The notes beneath the pieces are model-generated. The model searched no databases. It saw nothing but the letters and a program-made list of their open reading frames with translations, and had not been told where the DNA came from. Shown piece after piece: positions 54,055-63,157 of a stretch of DNA of 64,000 nt. Numbering within the stretch: the stretch's first letter is position 1; the number at the start of each line of letters is the position of its first letter. The position numbers and the translations under genes are program-made. Source of the DNA: Thalassolituus sp006212115 (GTDB taxonomy: Bacteria; Pseudomonadota; Gammaproteobacteria; Pseudomonadales; Oceanobacteraceae). The stretch lies in NCBI RefSeq assembly GCF_040372045.1, contig NZ_BAABWH010000004.1. One strand, given 5' to 3'.

Positions 54055-54522
54055 TCAGAGATTCACCAACTGAATCCTCGGGCTTTCATCCATCAACTGC
54101 CGATACAGCTTATCCACGATCTGCGGGTTGCGGACATCCTCCAGCGACAAGCGCCCCATCATCTGCATAATCAGCTGGTTGATACCGCCCCAACCATCAG
54201 AGAGATTGCATGTATCAGTAATGTCGCAGACATGGTGGTCCTGAGAGCATTCGGTGAGTGCGATCGGCCCTTCGAAGGCCTCTACTACGTCTCGCAGACT
54301 GATTTGGGCCGGTGAACGTGCGATACGGTATCCACCCTTGGCACCTCGACGAGCGATTACCAGGCCGCTATCCACCAGCGCCTTCATTACCTTACGGACT
54401 GTAGGGACATTCAGTCCTGTGGTAGACGACAGATCGTCCGCGGACTGCTGTACAGCACCCTGCGCTGCAAGGTGGTTAAGAACGACAATTCCGTAGTCTG
54501 TAAGTTTTCCGATTCTGAGCAC
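54055..54522 (-). CDS. SUF regulator of the Rrf2/IscR family
   Basis: 155 residues. A winged-helix N-domain (MLRIGKLTDYGIVVLNHLA; NVPTVRKVMKALVDSGLV; RRGAKGGYRIAR) and three cysteines at 92, 99 and 105, spaced like the Fe-S ligands of IscR (92/98/104). It should sense cluster status through a bound [2Fe-2S] and control the divergent suf operon. This is the SUF-associated Rrf2 subgroup. A matching operator lies between the two genes. Confidence 0.93.
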   Translation of the reverse strand: MLRIGKLTDYGIVVLNHLAAQGAVQQSADDLSSTTGLNVPTVRKVMKALVDSGLVIARRGAKGGYRIARSPAQISLRDVVEAFEGPIALTECSQDHHVCDITDTCNLSDGWGGINQLIMQMMGRLSLEDVRNPQIVDKLYRQLMDESPRIQLVNL

Positions 54523-54600
54523 AACGGCACCTAAATCCTAGTGAGAATCATTGACGATTCGTCAGCATTCATGGGCTTTGATACAATCCTGCCACAATGC

Positions 54601-54615
54601 ATACCAAGTTGGTAT
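54601..54615. promoter_or_regulatory. Perfect 15-bp palindrome upstream of sufB
   Basis: ATACCAAGTTGGTAT is perfectly symmetrical around its central G. It lies just upstream of the larger operator and could be a second site for the Rrf2 regulator or for another factor. Its 3' half includes TTGGTA, a possible -35. Confidence 0.6.
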
Positions 54616-54647
54616 TCTTTGAATACCCGAGTAAAATACTCGGTTAT
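54609..54647 (+). promoter_or_regulatory. suf promoter with IscR-type operator
   Basis: A near-palindrome at 54623-54647 (ATACCCGAGT, then AAAAT, then ACTCGGTTAT) closely fits the type 1 IscR consensus, with ATA/TAT ends and CCGAGT/ACTCGG arms. It overlaps a likely promoter: TTGGTA (54609-54614), 17 nt, TAAAAT (54632-54637). Binding here would block RNA polymerase, so repression by the divergent Rrf2 protein when clusters are plentiful is expected. The sufB start lies about 65 nt further on. Confidence 0.78.
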
Positions 54648-54711
54648 AAATGACGGTTCTGGTAAACTGTCATTCAGTAACCATGCACAAGCTGATCTGA
54701 GAGAAGTAGCG

Positions 54712-56157
54712 ATGGCCACTAATGCTGAAATCGAAAGCCAGATCAAAGCCCGTGAATACAAAGCAGGCTTTGTCACCAACATCGAATCAAACACACTGCC
54801 ACCCGGCTTGGATGAGGATGTTGTGCGCTTTATCTCTGCGAAGAAAGGCGAACCTGAGTGGCTGACTGAATGGCGTCTGAAAGCCTATCGCGAGTGGCTG
54901 ACCATGCAAGAGCCCGACTGGGCGCACTTGGGCTACCCAGAAATCGATTATCAGGGTGTGTCCTACTACTCTGCTCCCAAGAGCATGGAAGATAAGCCAA
55001 AATCGCTCGATGAAGTCGATCCTGAGCTGCTGGAAACCTACAACAAGCTCGGTATTCCACTACACGAGCAGATGGCTCTGGCCGGTGTCGCAGTAGATGC
55101 CGTATTCGACTCTGTATCCGTAGCAACGACATTCCGTGAAAAGCTGGAAGAAGCTGGCGTTATCTTTATGCCAATCTCAGAGGCCGTACACGAATACCCA
55201 GAGCTGATTAAAAAGTACATGGGTTCGGTTGTTCCTCAGCGTGACAACTTCTTCGCTGCATTAAACAGTGCTGTCTTCTCCGACGGGTCATTCGTATATA
55301 TCCCTAAAGGCGTTCGCTGCCCGATGGAGCTGTCGACCTACTTCCGTATCAACGAAGCCATGACGGGACAGTTTGAGCGTACGCTGATTGTTGCTGACGA
55401 AGGCTCTTACGTGAGCTACCTCGAAGGCTGTACCGCCCCCATGCGCGACGAAAACCAGCTGCACGCAGCGGTTGTAGAGCTAGTTGCTCTTGATGGTGCT
55501 GAAATTAAGTACAGCACGGTGCAGAACTGGTACCCAGGCGACGAAAACGGCAAAGGCGGTATCTATAACTTCGTGACCAAACGTGCCGTTGCTCATACCA
55601 ACGCCAAAGTGAGCTGGACTCAGGTTGAGACGGGCTCCGCCGTCACCTGGAAATACCCAAGCTGTGTGCTGAAAGGCGACAACAGCATTGGCGAGTTCTA
55701 TTCCGTGGCCCTGACCAACAATTATCAGCAGGCCGATACCGGCACCAAGATGATTCACATGGGCAAGAACACCAAGTCGACCATTATCTCGAAGGGTATT
55801 TCGGCCGGCAAAAGCCAGAACGCTTACCGGGGTTTAGTGCGCATGAGTCCGAAAGCAGAAGGCGCGCGTAACTTTACCCAGTGCGACTCGCTGCTGTTAG
55901 GCGATAAGTGTGGCGCTCACACCTTCCCATACATTGAAAGCAAGCACCCAAGCGCTGTAGTAGAACATGAGGCTACGACCTCTACAGTGAGTGACGATCA
56001 GTTGTTCCTGTGTCAGCAGCGCGGTATCGATACTGAGAAAGCGGTATCCATGATCGTGAACGGGTTCTGCAAAGAAGTATTCAAAGAGTTGCCGATGGAG
56101 TTTGCGGTAGAGGCAGGAAAGCTGCTCGAAATATCCCTAGAAGGCTCTGTCGGCTAA
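54712..56157 (+). CDS. sufB: Fe-S cluster assembly scaffold subunit SufB
   Basis: 481 residues, standard length. The start is the ATG giving MATNAEIESQIKAREYKAGF with GAGAAG upstream; an upstream in-frame extension of 57 codons runs through the promoter and is not real. YIPKGVRCPMELSTYFRIN, EGCTAPMRDENQLHAAVVEL and CDSLLLGDKCGAHTFPYIE are SufB hallmarks, with cluster-ligand cysteines visible. It works in the SufBC2D complex. The next gene is 276 nt away, an unusually long gap within a suf operon. Confidence 0.97.
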   Translation: MATNAEIESQIKAREYKAGFVTNIESNTLPPGLDEDVVRFISAKKGEPEWLTEWRLKAYREWLTMQEPDWAHLGYPEIDYQGVSYYSAPKSMEDKPKSLDEVDPELLETYNKLGIPLHEQMALAGVAVDAVFDSVSVATTFREKLEEAGVIFMPISEAVHEYPELIKKYMGSVVPQRDNFFAALNSAVFSDGSFVYIPKGVRCPMELSTYFRINEAMTGQFERTLIVADEGSYVSYLEGCTAPMRDENQLHAAVVELVALDGAEIKYSTVQNWYPGDENGKGGIYNFVTKRAVAHTNAKVSWTQVETGSAVTWKYPSCVLKGDNSIGEFYSVALTNNYQQADTGTKMIHMGKNTKSTIISKGISAGKSQNAYRGLVRMSPKAEGARNFTQCDSLLLGDKCGAHTFPYIESKHPSAVVEHEATTSTVSDDQLFLCQQRGIDTEKAVSMIVNGFCKEVFKELPMEFAVEAGKLLEISLEGSVG

Positions 56158-56433
56158 TTCTGGCCTACTGCGCTCTGGATTGCGGTGTTAAAACCTCGCT
56201 CAGAATGCTCATTTACTACTTGTAAACTGCGCTTCTTCACTCGGTTTTGCCTTGCACTCCATTCGCTCATGACGCCCAGAACCGTAGTCATAAGAACGCC
56301 CTTTTGGGTGCATGAATAATGAGGGAGATCGAAAGAAGTTGAGGCCTAGCCGATCTTCTTCCGGTCTCCCGAAAGAAATCAAAAATTGAAACTTGAACAC
56401 TAACCGTCTGCCACCAGACGAAAGGTTAAAGAA
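56158..56433 (+). other. Structured spacer inside the suf operon
   Basis: 276 nt with no protein-like frame on the plus strand. It holds a compact stretch at about 56190-56285 reading TTACTACTTGTAAACTGCGC and CTTGCACTCCATTCGCTCAT, which looks like an interspersed intergenic element. A near-perfect hairpin follows with 16-nt arms (56323-56338 and 56355-56370; two mismatches) around a 16-nt loop. The sufC ribosome site (AAAGG) and ATG follow. The hairpin could stabilise or attenuate the downstream transcript; none of this is proven. Confidence 0.5.
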
Positions 56434-57195
56434 ATGATCGAGATTAAAGACCTCAAGGCCAGCGTTGAAGAAAAAGAGATTCTCAAAGGCCTGAACCTGA
56501 ACATCGGCCCGGGCGAAGTACACGCCATCATGGGTCCGAACGGTGCCGGTAAAAGTACCCTGGGTAACGTACTGGCGGGTCGTGAAGGTTACGAAGTGAC
56601 TGGCGGTTCGGCCACGCTGAATGGCAAAGATATTCTTGATCTTGATCCGGAAGAGCGCGCACGTGAAGGTCTGTTTCTGGCATTCCAGTATCCGGTCGAA
56701 ATTCCGGGCGTGTCTAACCTCGAATTCCTGAAGGCCTCTGTGGATGCCGTACGCGAGCAGCAAGGTAAACCCGCGCTCGATTCCGTTCAGTTTCTGAAGC
56801 TGGCACGTGAAAAGTGCAAAGCCGTTAACCTTGATCAGAGCTTCCTCAAGCGTGGCGTTAACGAAGGTTTTTCTGGTGGTGAGAAAAAGCGCAACGAGCT
56901 GATGCAGATGATGCTGCTGGAGCCAAGCCTGTGCATTCTCGATGAAACCGACTCTGGTCTGGATATTGATGCCCTGCAGGTGGTTGCAGAAGGCGTAAAC
57001 GCAATGCGCGACGAAAACCGTAGCTTCATCGTTGTGACCCACTACCAGCGTCTGCTCGACTACATCGTGCCTGACTACGTTCACGTTCTGGCCAATGGCC
57101 GCATCGTGAAATCCGGCGGCAAAGAACTGGCGCTGGAGCTGGAAGAAAAAGGCTACGGCTGGCTGGAAAACGGTAACGAAAACGGAGCTGAGTAA
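56434..57195 (+). CDS. sufC: SUF system ATPase SufC
   Basis: ABC-type ATPase of 253 residues. Walker A is GPNGAGKSTLGNVL, the ABC signature is in FSGGEKKRNE, and Walker B is SLCILDETDSGLD. It drives the SufB-SufD scaffold. The sufD ATG follows its stop directly. No transmembrane partner is expected for SufC. Confidence 0.98.
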   Translation: MIEIKDLKASVEEKEILKGLNLNIGPGEVHAIMGPNGAGKSTLGNVLAGREGYEVTGGSATLNGKDILDLDPEERAREGLFLAFQYPVEIPGVSNLEFLKASVDAVREQQGKPALDSVQFLKLAREKCKAVNLDQSFLKRGVNEGFSGGEKKRNELMQMMLLEPSLCILDETDSGLDIDALQVVAEGVNAMRDENRSFIVVTHYQRLLDYIVPDYVHVLANGRIVKSGGKELALELEEKGYGWLENGNENGAE

Positions 57196-57196
57196 G

Positions 57197-58513
57197 ATGG
57201 CCGCCGAATTTATTACCAAGCAGCTTGAGCTCGCCAAGAGCATCAGTCCGCTGACCTGGCTCGGTGCGATTAACGAGCGTGGCCAGCAAGCATTCGCTGA
57301 AGCCACTGTACCGACACGTAAAACCGAAGCCTGGAAATACACCTCGCTGTACAACCTGACTGAAACCAGTTTTGCCAATGCAGCGCCTGCTGCACAAGCT
57401 CACGCAAACGTGATACCGGGTTTACAGGCACTGCGTATTGTTGTCGCCAACGGCGAAGTCGATACCGCGGCGTCTGACGCTGCTGCGCTGGAGCTGGTGG
57501 TACGTTTCCGCGATGCCCGTCCTGAACAGCAGGAAGCCATCCGTGCGTTACTTGGCGAAGTAAAAGCGGATCGTGGCCACCTGTTTGCCGATCTTAACGA
57601 TGCCAGCATTAACGATGGTCTGTTCGTACTGGTTGAAAAAAATCAGCGCCTCGAACACCCGTTGCACATTGTTTACGCGAATACATCAGGGGATGAAGCC
57701 TTTACGGTGAATACCCGATTGCTGATCGCCCTTGAGCAGGGTGCCGAAGCGACGGTAATTGAGCACTATGCCGGTGAAGACACCGAAGCCGGTAAGCAGA
57801 ATAACTTCACCAACGCCGTGACCGAAATCCGCGTGGGTGATAACGCTAAGCTGGTGCACTACCGTCTGCAACTCATGGCCGAGTCTGCTTTCCATATTGG
57901 TGGCACATTTATCGACCTGCAACGTGATGCCCGCTACGAAGGGTTTCATTTAGGTATGGGCACTGCCCTCACCCGTAACGATGTGATCGTGAATCACAAC
58001 GTGGGTGGCTCGCACTGCCAAATGAACGGTGTGTACGTTCCGCAAAACCAACAGGTTGTCGATTTTCATACCTGCGTTGAGCACAAGGTAGCGCACTGCA
58101 CCACCGATGAAGTGTTCCGCGGCATCATGAACGACAAAGCCAAAGCGATTTTTAACGGCCGTATTCATATTCACCCGGACGCACAGAAAACGCTGGCAGA
58201 ACTGAGTAATAAAAACCTGCTGCTAACGAATACTGCCGAGATCAATACCAAGCCCGAGCTTGAGATCTACGCCGACGACGTTCAGTGTGCACACGGTGCC
58301 ACTGTCGCTCAGTTGGAAGAAAAAGCACGTTTTTACCTTCAAAGCCGTGGCATCAGTGCCGCAGAGGCAGAAGTCATGCTGAGCTTTGGTTTTATCAACG
58401 AATTATTAAATGACCTTAACGATGAGGCCGTTGGCTTGTGGCTGCGCCCGCAACTGGCAAAACGTTTTGGTCGTGAAGATACTCTGTCTGCGCAACTCAC
58501 CGGAGAGCTGTAA
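57197..58513 (+). CDS. sufD: Fe-S cluster assembly protein SufD
   Basis: 438 residues, SufB paralogue. The core beta-helix carries GSHCQMNGVYVPQNQQVVDF and NGRIHIHPDAQKTLAELSN, and the C-terminus has SRGISAAEAEVMLSFGF. It completes SufBC2D. Start ATG just after the sufC stop; two bases separate its stop from sufS. Confidence 0.97.
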   Translation: MAAEFITKQLELAKSISPLTWLGAINERGQQAFAEATVPTRKTEAWKYTSLYNLTETSFANAAPAAQAHANVIPGLQALRIVVANGEVDTAASDAAALELVVRFRDARPEQQEAIRALLGEVKADRGHLFADLNDASINDGLFVLVEKNQRLEHPLHIVYANTSGDEAFTVNTRLLIALEQGAEATVIEHYAGEDTEAGKQNNFTNAVTEIRVGDNAKLVHYRLQLMAESAFHIGGTFIDLQRDARYEGFHLGMGTALTRNDVIVNHNVGGSHCQMNGVYVPQNQQVVDFHTCVEHKVAHCTTDEVFRGIMNDKAKAIFNGRIHIHPDAQKTLAELSNKNLLLTNTAEINTKPELEIYADDVQCAHGATVAQLEEKARFYLQSRGISAAEAEVMLSFGFINELLNDLNDEAVGLWLRPQLAKRFGREDTLSAQLTGEL

Positions 58514-58515
58514 GA

Positions 58516-59736
58516 ATGACTCAGGCGATTAACGAGATCCGTGCACAATTTCCAGCGCTTAACCAAGACGTTAACGGCAAGCCGCTGGTGTATCTGGATA
58601 ACGGAGCGACCACCCAGAAACCACAATCTGTGATTGACGCTCTGAGTGATTACTATCGCCTGAATAATTCCAACGTTCACCGTGGCGCGCACACATTGAG
58701 CGACCGCGCGACCCAGCACTTTGAAGATGCACGCAAAACCTTGCAGGCATTTTTAAACGCGAAAAAAGCTGAAGAAGTTGTCTGGACACGTGGCACCACC
58801 GAGTCGATTAACCTGGTCGCTGCCACATGGGGTCGCCAGAACATTCAGGCCGGTGACGAGATTCTTGTCACCGGTATGGAGCACCACTCCAACATCGTGC
58901 CGTGGCAGATGCTGTGTCAGCAGACCGGAGCGACGCTGCGCCCTATTCCGGTCAAAGATACCGGCGAGCTGGACATGGAGGCCTTCGCCTCGATGCTCAG
59001 CGACAAAGTAAAATTCGTCTCGGTTGTGCATGTATCCAATGCGCTGGGCACCATTAACCCCGTGGAAGACATCATTAAGATGGCCCACGAAGTTGGCGCC
59101 AAAGTGCTGGTCGACGGCGCTCAAGCCGTGTCGCACTGGAACGTCGATGTGCAGGCACTGGATGCCGACTTTTACGCCTTCTCTGGTCACAAACTGTTTG
59201 GCCCGACCGGTATCGGCGTGCTGTACGGCAAAGAAGAATTGCTGAACGCCATGCCGCCTTATCAGGGTGGTGGCGAAATGATTGAGCACTGCTCATTTGA
59301 CGGTACAACGTACAACGTGTTGCCGTATAAATTTGAAGCCGGGACGCCAAACATTGCCGGTGCCATTGGTTTAGCCGCCGCGGTGAATTACCTGAATGGT
59401 CTGGATCGTGTGGTGCTTGAGCAGCATGAAAATGCCCTGCTGGTGCGCGCCAACGAATTGGCCGATCAGATTGGTGGCATCCGCAAAGTGGGAACCGCAC
59501 CGAAAAAAGCCAGCGTGTTCAGCTTCCTTCTGGATGGCGCGCACCCGGCTGATGTTGGCACCCTGCTCGACCAGCAAGGCATTGCCGTGCGCACTGGCCA
59601 CCACTGCGCCATGCCAGTCATGAACCAGTTTAAGATTCCGGGCACCGTGCGTGCATCGTTCAGTTTTTATAACACCATGGACGATGTCGAGCGCCTGTTT
59701 GCCGGGCTCGAAAAAGCCAAAATGTTTTTACTATAA
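58516..59736 (+). CDS. sufS: Cysteine desulfurase SufS
   Basis: PLP enzyme of 406 residues that removes sulfur from cysteine. The PLP lysine (about K226) is in FSGHKLFGPTGIGVL, the active-site cysteine (about C364) in RTGHHCAMPVM, and MEHHSNIVPWQ is a group II marker. No sufE or sufU lies beside it, so the sulfur acceptor must be elsewhere or the transfer is direct. Confidence 0.97.
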   Translation: MTQAINEIRAQFPALNQDVNGKPLVYLDNGATTQKPQSVIDALSDYYRLNNSNVHRGAHTLSDRATQHFEDARKTLQAFLNAKKAEEVVWTRGTTESINLVAATWGRQNIQAGDEILVTGMEHHSNIVPWQMLCQQTGATLRPIPVKDTGELDMEAFASMLSDKVKFVSVVHVSNALGTINPVEDIIKMAHEVGAKVLVDGAQAVSHWNVDVQALDADFYAFSGHKLFGPTGIGVLYGKEELLNAMPPYQGGGEMIEHCSFDGTTYNVLPYKFEAGTPNIAGAIGLAAAVNYLNGLDRVVLEQHENALLVRANELADQIGGIRKVGTAPKKASVFSFLLDGAHPADVGTLLDQQGIAVRTGHHCAMPVMNQFKIPGTVRASFSFYNTMDDVERLFAGLEKAKMFLL

Positions 59737-59749
59737 AGGGTGAATTGCG

Positions 59750-60109
59750 ATGACGATTGAAACGTATGACCCTAATGCAAAAGCCGACGTTTCCATGACC
59801 GAAGCGGCCATTGCCCACGTACGCAAGCAACTGGCTAAAAAACCAGAAATGAAAGGCATTCGTCTGGCAGTGAAAAAGAGTGGATGCTCGGGTTTTAAAT
59901 ACGATATCCGCTTTGTTGAAGAAGCACGTGAGAATGACGATTCACTGCAAATGGCAGACGATGTTGTTTTGTTTGTTGCGGCTGATGCTCGTGCCTATGT
60001 TCGGGGTACCGAAATCGACTTTACTCGGGAAGGACTCAATAGCACCATCAAGTTCAACAACCCGAATGCCAAAGATCTTTGTGGCTGCGGCGAAAGCTTT
60101 AACGTCTGA
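59750..60109 (+). CDS. sufA: A-type Fe-S carrier (SufA/IscA/HesB)
   Basis: 119 residues. The three A-type carrier cysteines are in KKSGCSGFKYDIRF and DLCGCGESF near the C-terminus. It would receive clusters from SufBCD and pass them on. An unusually long start (MTIETYDPNAKADVSM) precedes the MTEAAIAHVRK core. It is the last plus-strand gene before the inserted minus-strand pair. Confidence 0.94.
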   Translation: MTIETYDPNAKADVSMTEAAIAHVRKQLAKKPEMKGIRLAVKKSGCSGFKYDIRFVEEARENDDSLQMADDVVLFVAADARAYVRGTEIDFTREGLNSTIKFNNPNAKDLCGCGESFNV

Positions 60110-60171
60110 GTAGCCACAGCGCTCGCGCGCTGTGTGCCATCAATAACCGCTTGGGCCAGCAATAGTCTTTA

Positions 60172-61524
60172 TCAACCGGCAGTACTTTCACCCTGCAATC
60201 GTTGCAGAAACTTCTGACATGACGCCGACATATCGTGCCTGCCAAGCGCATCAAGGCACTCCTGCATAAGACCATAAGCCTTGATCAACAGCGCCTTATC
60301 TTCGGTTTCCTTGTGCATGCCGTTTATCAAACGAACAGCCATTGGAAACTCTCCGTATTTCGCGTAATCGCGAGCCAACGTAAACCGCATATTGTGGTCA
60401 GCAGGCATAAAATCAGGTAGCAGTGCCAGGGTTTGTTTATGAATACGTTTCAATTGAACGTCCTGGCCAAGGCTCTGTTTGTAATCCAGATAGTCACTGG
60501 CAAATGTATCGAGAACGTCTTTATTTGCGGTTGCTGTCAGGAAATCAAAATATTCGTCGTATAGAGCTGTTCCCTGGTTGTACTGATCAAGATTCTTTTG
60601 AAAAATCGTTAGTGCTTTATCGTACTGGCCACTCTTAACCGCGGCACTGATCTGTACGCGGCTACGGTCAATTGCGGGCCGTATTGCCGTCGCGCCATCC
60701 ACCTGAACCCTCGCGTAGAAACCCAATTTCTCCTGATACTGGAATACCACATACCCTAGTAAGTGGAAGGTTACGATCATATAAAAGTTAGAAATGACAG
60801 ACTGCAAAACCAAGCTGGACCACTCCCAACCGCTAATGACTAAATAAGATAAGACATTAACGGAAGACGTCATCAGTAACAGAAGACCAATCAGGATTCC
60901 GTACGGAAAGCCGATTGCAGTCACAACCCGAAAAATATTAAGTGGCGACGCCGAGGCCAGAATACTGTCGGTCATAGCGTAGTTAATCAAAAATGCTGGA
61001 ATACTCAGTACAACCAACGCACCAAGAAAACCAGTGATGCCCGCCCCCAGATATTCATAGGATGCGCCACCGGCAATACCGACGAGTATCAACAAGCCAA
61101 TCATTTTCAAAATAATGATAAGCCCACCACTGAACGCCTCAGAAAGTTCTGGTGGTGTCATTCTTCCGGTTGCTGTTTCTTCCAGGCACTGGAAGCTGTA
61201 CTTTGTAAGTATGCCCGCCGAGATAAGCCCCGCGACCACGCCTACAATGGGAACAAAGAAAAGTAAGCCGCTCAGTAATGCCAATACAATGATGAGTGCC
61301 ATCACGGGTATCGTTAAAGGATAACGAAACGTCTCTGCCAGGCGCTCCCAGAACGGCTCGGCCGTAAAAGCAGAACCCAGGCTCTCCAGCGGCGCCTGAC
61401 AATCGCAGCAGCGATGTTCATCACCGCGCTCTGATTCCAGAGCGTATGCATCGCAGAAATCATGGCCACACTCTGCGCAGTGCCACGTAGCGGGCTCCAT
61501 AGGTTTATAAGAACAGTACCTCAT
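60172..61524 (-). CDS. Zinc-ribbon polytopic membrane protein with helical-repeat tail
   Basis: 450 residues. An N-terminal cysteine/histidine-rich B-box-like motif of about 45 residues (CSYKPMEPATWHCAECGH, later HRCCDCQAPL) is followed by about six transmembrane helices at roughly 65-275, then a cytoplasmic helical-repeat region resembling TPR-like units (YDKALTIFQKNLDQY; FTLARDYAKYGEFPMAV). No family recognised. Its ATG overlaps the rhomboid stop, so they are coupled. It separates sufA from sufT. Confidence 0.7.
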   Translation of the reverse strand: MRYCSYKPMEPATWHCAECGHDFCDAYALESERGDEHRCCDCQAPLESLGSAFTAEPFWERLAETFRYPLTIPVMALIIVLALLSGLLFFVPIVGVVAGLISAGILTKYSFQCLEETATGRMTPPELSEAFSGGLIIILKMIGLLILVGIAGGASYEYLGAGITGFLGALVVLSIPAFLINYAMTDSILASASPLNIFRVVTAIGFPYGILIGLLLLMTSSVNVLSYLVISGWEWSSLVLQSVISNFYMIVTFHLLGYVVFQYQEKLGFYARVQVDGATAIRPAIDRSRVQISAAVKSGQYDKALTIFQKNLDQYNQGTALYDEYFDFLTATANKDVLDTFASDYLDYKQSLGQDVQLKRIHKQTLALLPDFMPADHNMRFTLARDYAKYGEFPMAVRLINGMHKETEDKALLIKAYGLMQECLDALGRHDMSASCQKFLQRLQGESTAG

Positions 61525-62972
61525 ACCAATCGCGCTCCCGAAATCTGATCTGTTTCAGGCGCTGACGCCAATGCGATATAGGCCTGCTGTTTCTCCATCA
61601 TATTCTTACGACTGAATGCCTTGGCCAGATAATTTGCTACACGCTGCAGAGTACCGTCCTCGATATTGCGTCGCTGCAACAGGGCGAAAAGTTCTTCGCT
61701 GGTAGTAAGGTCATCAAGGTAAGAAAAGTTTATCGCAGCCGCTGCCAGTATGGTGCTGTCTATATGCTTCGCGTATGAACGCGATTCCCGCCAAATAAGA
61801 TACTGCTGCTGACGTTCTTTTTCGGTAACGTCTTCAAATGCCAGTATCCGCTCCAGACTTTTTAACCAGGTTTTATTTTTGGTTAGCTTGAGTATGTTCT
61901 GACGGATATTGAGTAGTTCAAAATTATCGCCCTGCTCGTTCAACGCCTGCTCAGTGCGCTGTAACGCGGTATCAAAGCGGTACTTTTCAAGAGCATCGTA
62001 TATCCCTGCGAGCTGCTGCCGCCCCTGCTCACTGTCGTCATCCGGCGTGTCGATGTACTCAAGCTTCAATATAGATGGGCGCCAGTAAGCCAGCACTCCA
62101 AGGGAAATCGCCCCCGCAACAAACCCACCAGCATGGGCCATAAAGGCGACGTTACTTTCAGTATCCGTATAGAAGTCGATGAGTTCCTTTCCGATATACA
62201 CCGGCAATAAAATTATCGCCGGGGCCCGGAAATATCCAACAATAAGGTAAAACCAGTAGAAGAACCGTATTTTCTGCCAGCGATAAATCATCAGATACAT
62301 GGCCATCACCGCAGACAACGAACCCGAGGCACCGACTAATGGCTGCTCAGATGAGAAGTCCATCGCGGCATGAGCTAGCCCTGCCACAACACCGCTCAGC
62401 AAATACAATCCAAGAAACGGTAAATGCCCCAGAGCGGCCTCGACAACAAACCCACAAATCATCAGGAACATCATATTGCCAAGCAGATGTAAGAAGTCAC
62501 CGTGAAGAAACTGGTAGGCAAGCAAATCGATCACGGACAAGTCGTTTGGTTTTAATCCAAAACGGATGCTGCTGATGCTCTCCAATTGACGATTAATGTC
62601 AGCACGAGATTCCACCCAGTCGTAGTAAAAACTGGGATAAAACAGTGATGGACCTTCCCGCTCAAGGTAATGGTAGAACTCCCGGTCCGATACAAGATGA
62701 GCCAGAACGGGATAAAGATCACCGTCCTCATAGTATTCCTGCAGCTCTTCGCGTAGCTCCGTTTCGCCTTCCTGCTGCAGGTAAGTCTGGTAATGCGGCC
62801 ACTCTGTATCGAGGAAATCCGCTTCGTTATAGGCTTCCAATGCCGACATATAACGCGCGGAATCTCCAGACTGATACATGAAGAAAATAAGTACATTGAG
62901 CACAATAATGCCAAGCAGAACCAAGGGGGGATGGTTCCAGTTCAGCCGTCGCTCAACAGGTAAGATAATCAT
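61521..62972 (-). CDS. Rhomboid intramembrane serine protease with helical-repeat tail
   Basis: 483 residues from the ATG giving MIILPVERRLNW (AAGGA upstream). TM1 lies at about 18-35, then an unusual periplasmic loop of about 120 residues, then a rhomboid core: HGDFLHLLGNMMFLMICG, the nucleophile Ser216 in VGASGSLSAV and catalytic His280 in FMAHAGGFVAG. The dyad is intact. About 180 C-terminal residues form helical repeats (DTALQRTEQALNEQGDNFEL). It is the first gene of a two-gene operon with the zinc-ribbon protein. Confidence 0.88.
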   Translation of the reverse strand: MIILPVERRLNWNHPPLVLLGIIVLNVLIFFMYQSGDSARYMSALEAYNEADFLDTEWPHYQTYLQQEGETELREELQEYYEDGDLYPVLAHLVSDREFYHYLEREGPSLFYPSFYYDWVESRADINRQLESISSIRFGLKPNDLSVIDLLAYQFLHGDFLHLLGNMMFLMICGFVVEAALGHLPFLGLYLLSGVVAGLAHAAMDFSSEQPLVGASGSLSAVMAMYLMIYRWQKIRFFYWFYLIVGYFRAPAIILLPVYIGKELIDFYTDTESNVAFMAHAGGFVAGAISLGVLAYWRPSILKLEYIDTPDDDSEQGRQQLAGIYDALEKYRFDTALQRTEQALNEQGDNFELLNIRQNILKLTKNKTWLKSLERILAFEDVTEKERQQQYLIWRESRSYAKHIDSTILAAAAINFSYLDDLTTSEELFALLQRRNIEDGTLQRVANYLAKAFSRKNMMEKQQAYIALASAPETDQISGARLV

Positions 62973-63157
62973 CTTGAGCTGTCCTTGTCGTATTTCCGGT
63001 GATCTACCGGCATTATCCACCACTTTCGGCTCTGGCCAACACTTTCCGCGTCGATCGCCGGAGTAAGATGCCAGCTTAAACCGCTTAAACTTTGTGTACA
63101 ACCAAGCGGGGCGGGCCTGTTAGAATACGCTTTTCTGCTTTTACAGGTTGTCTGTGT

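Noticed and set aside
56209..57378. A long minus-strand open frame opposite sufC and the start of sufD
   Set aside because: It is antisense to firmly identified genes, has no recognisable domain, and its last residues come from the sufB-sufC spacer. Treated as a mirror of sufC codon bias.
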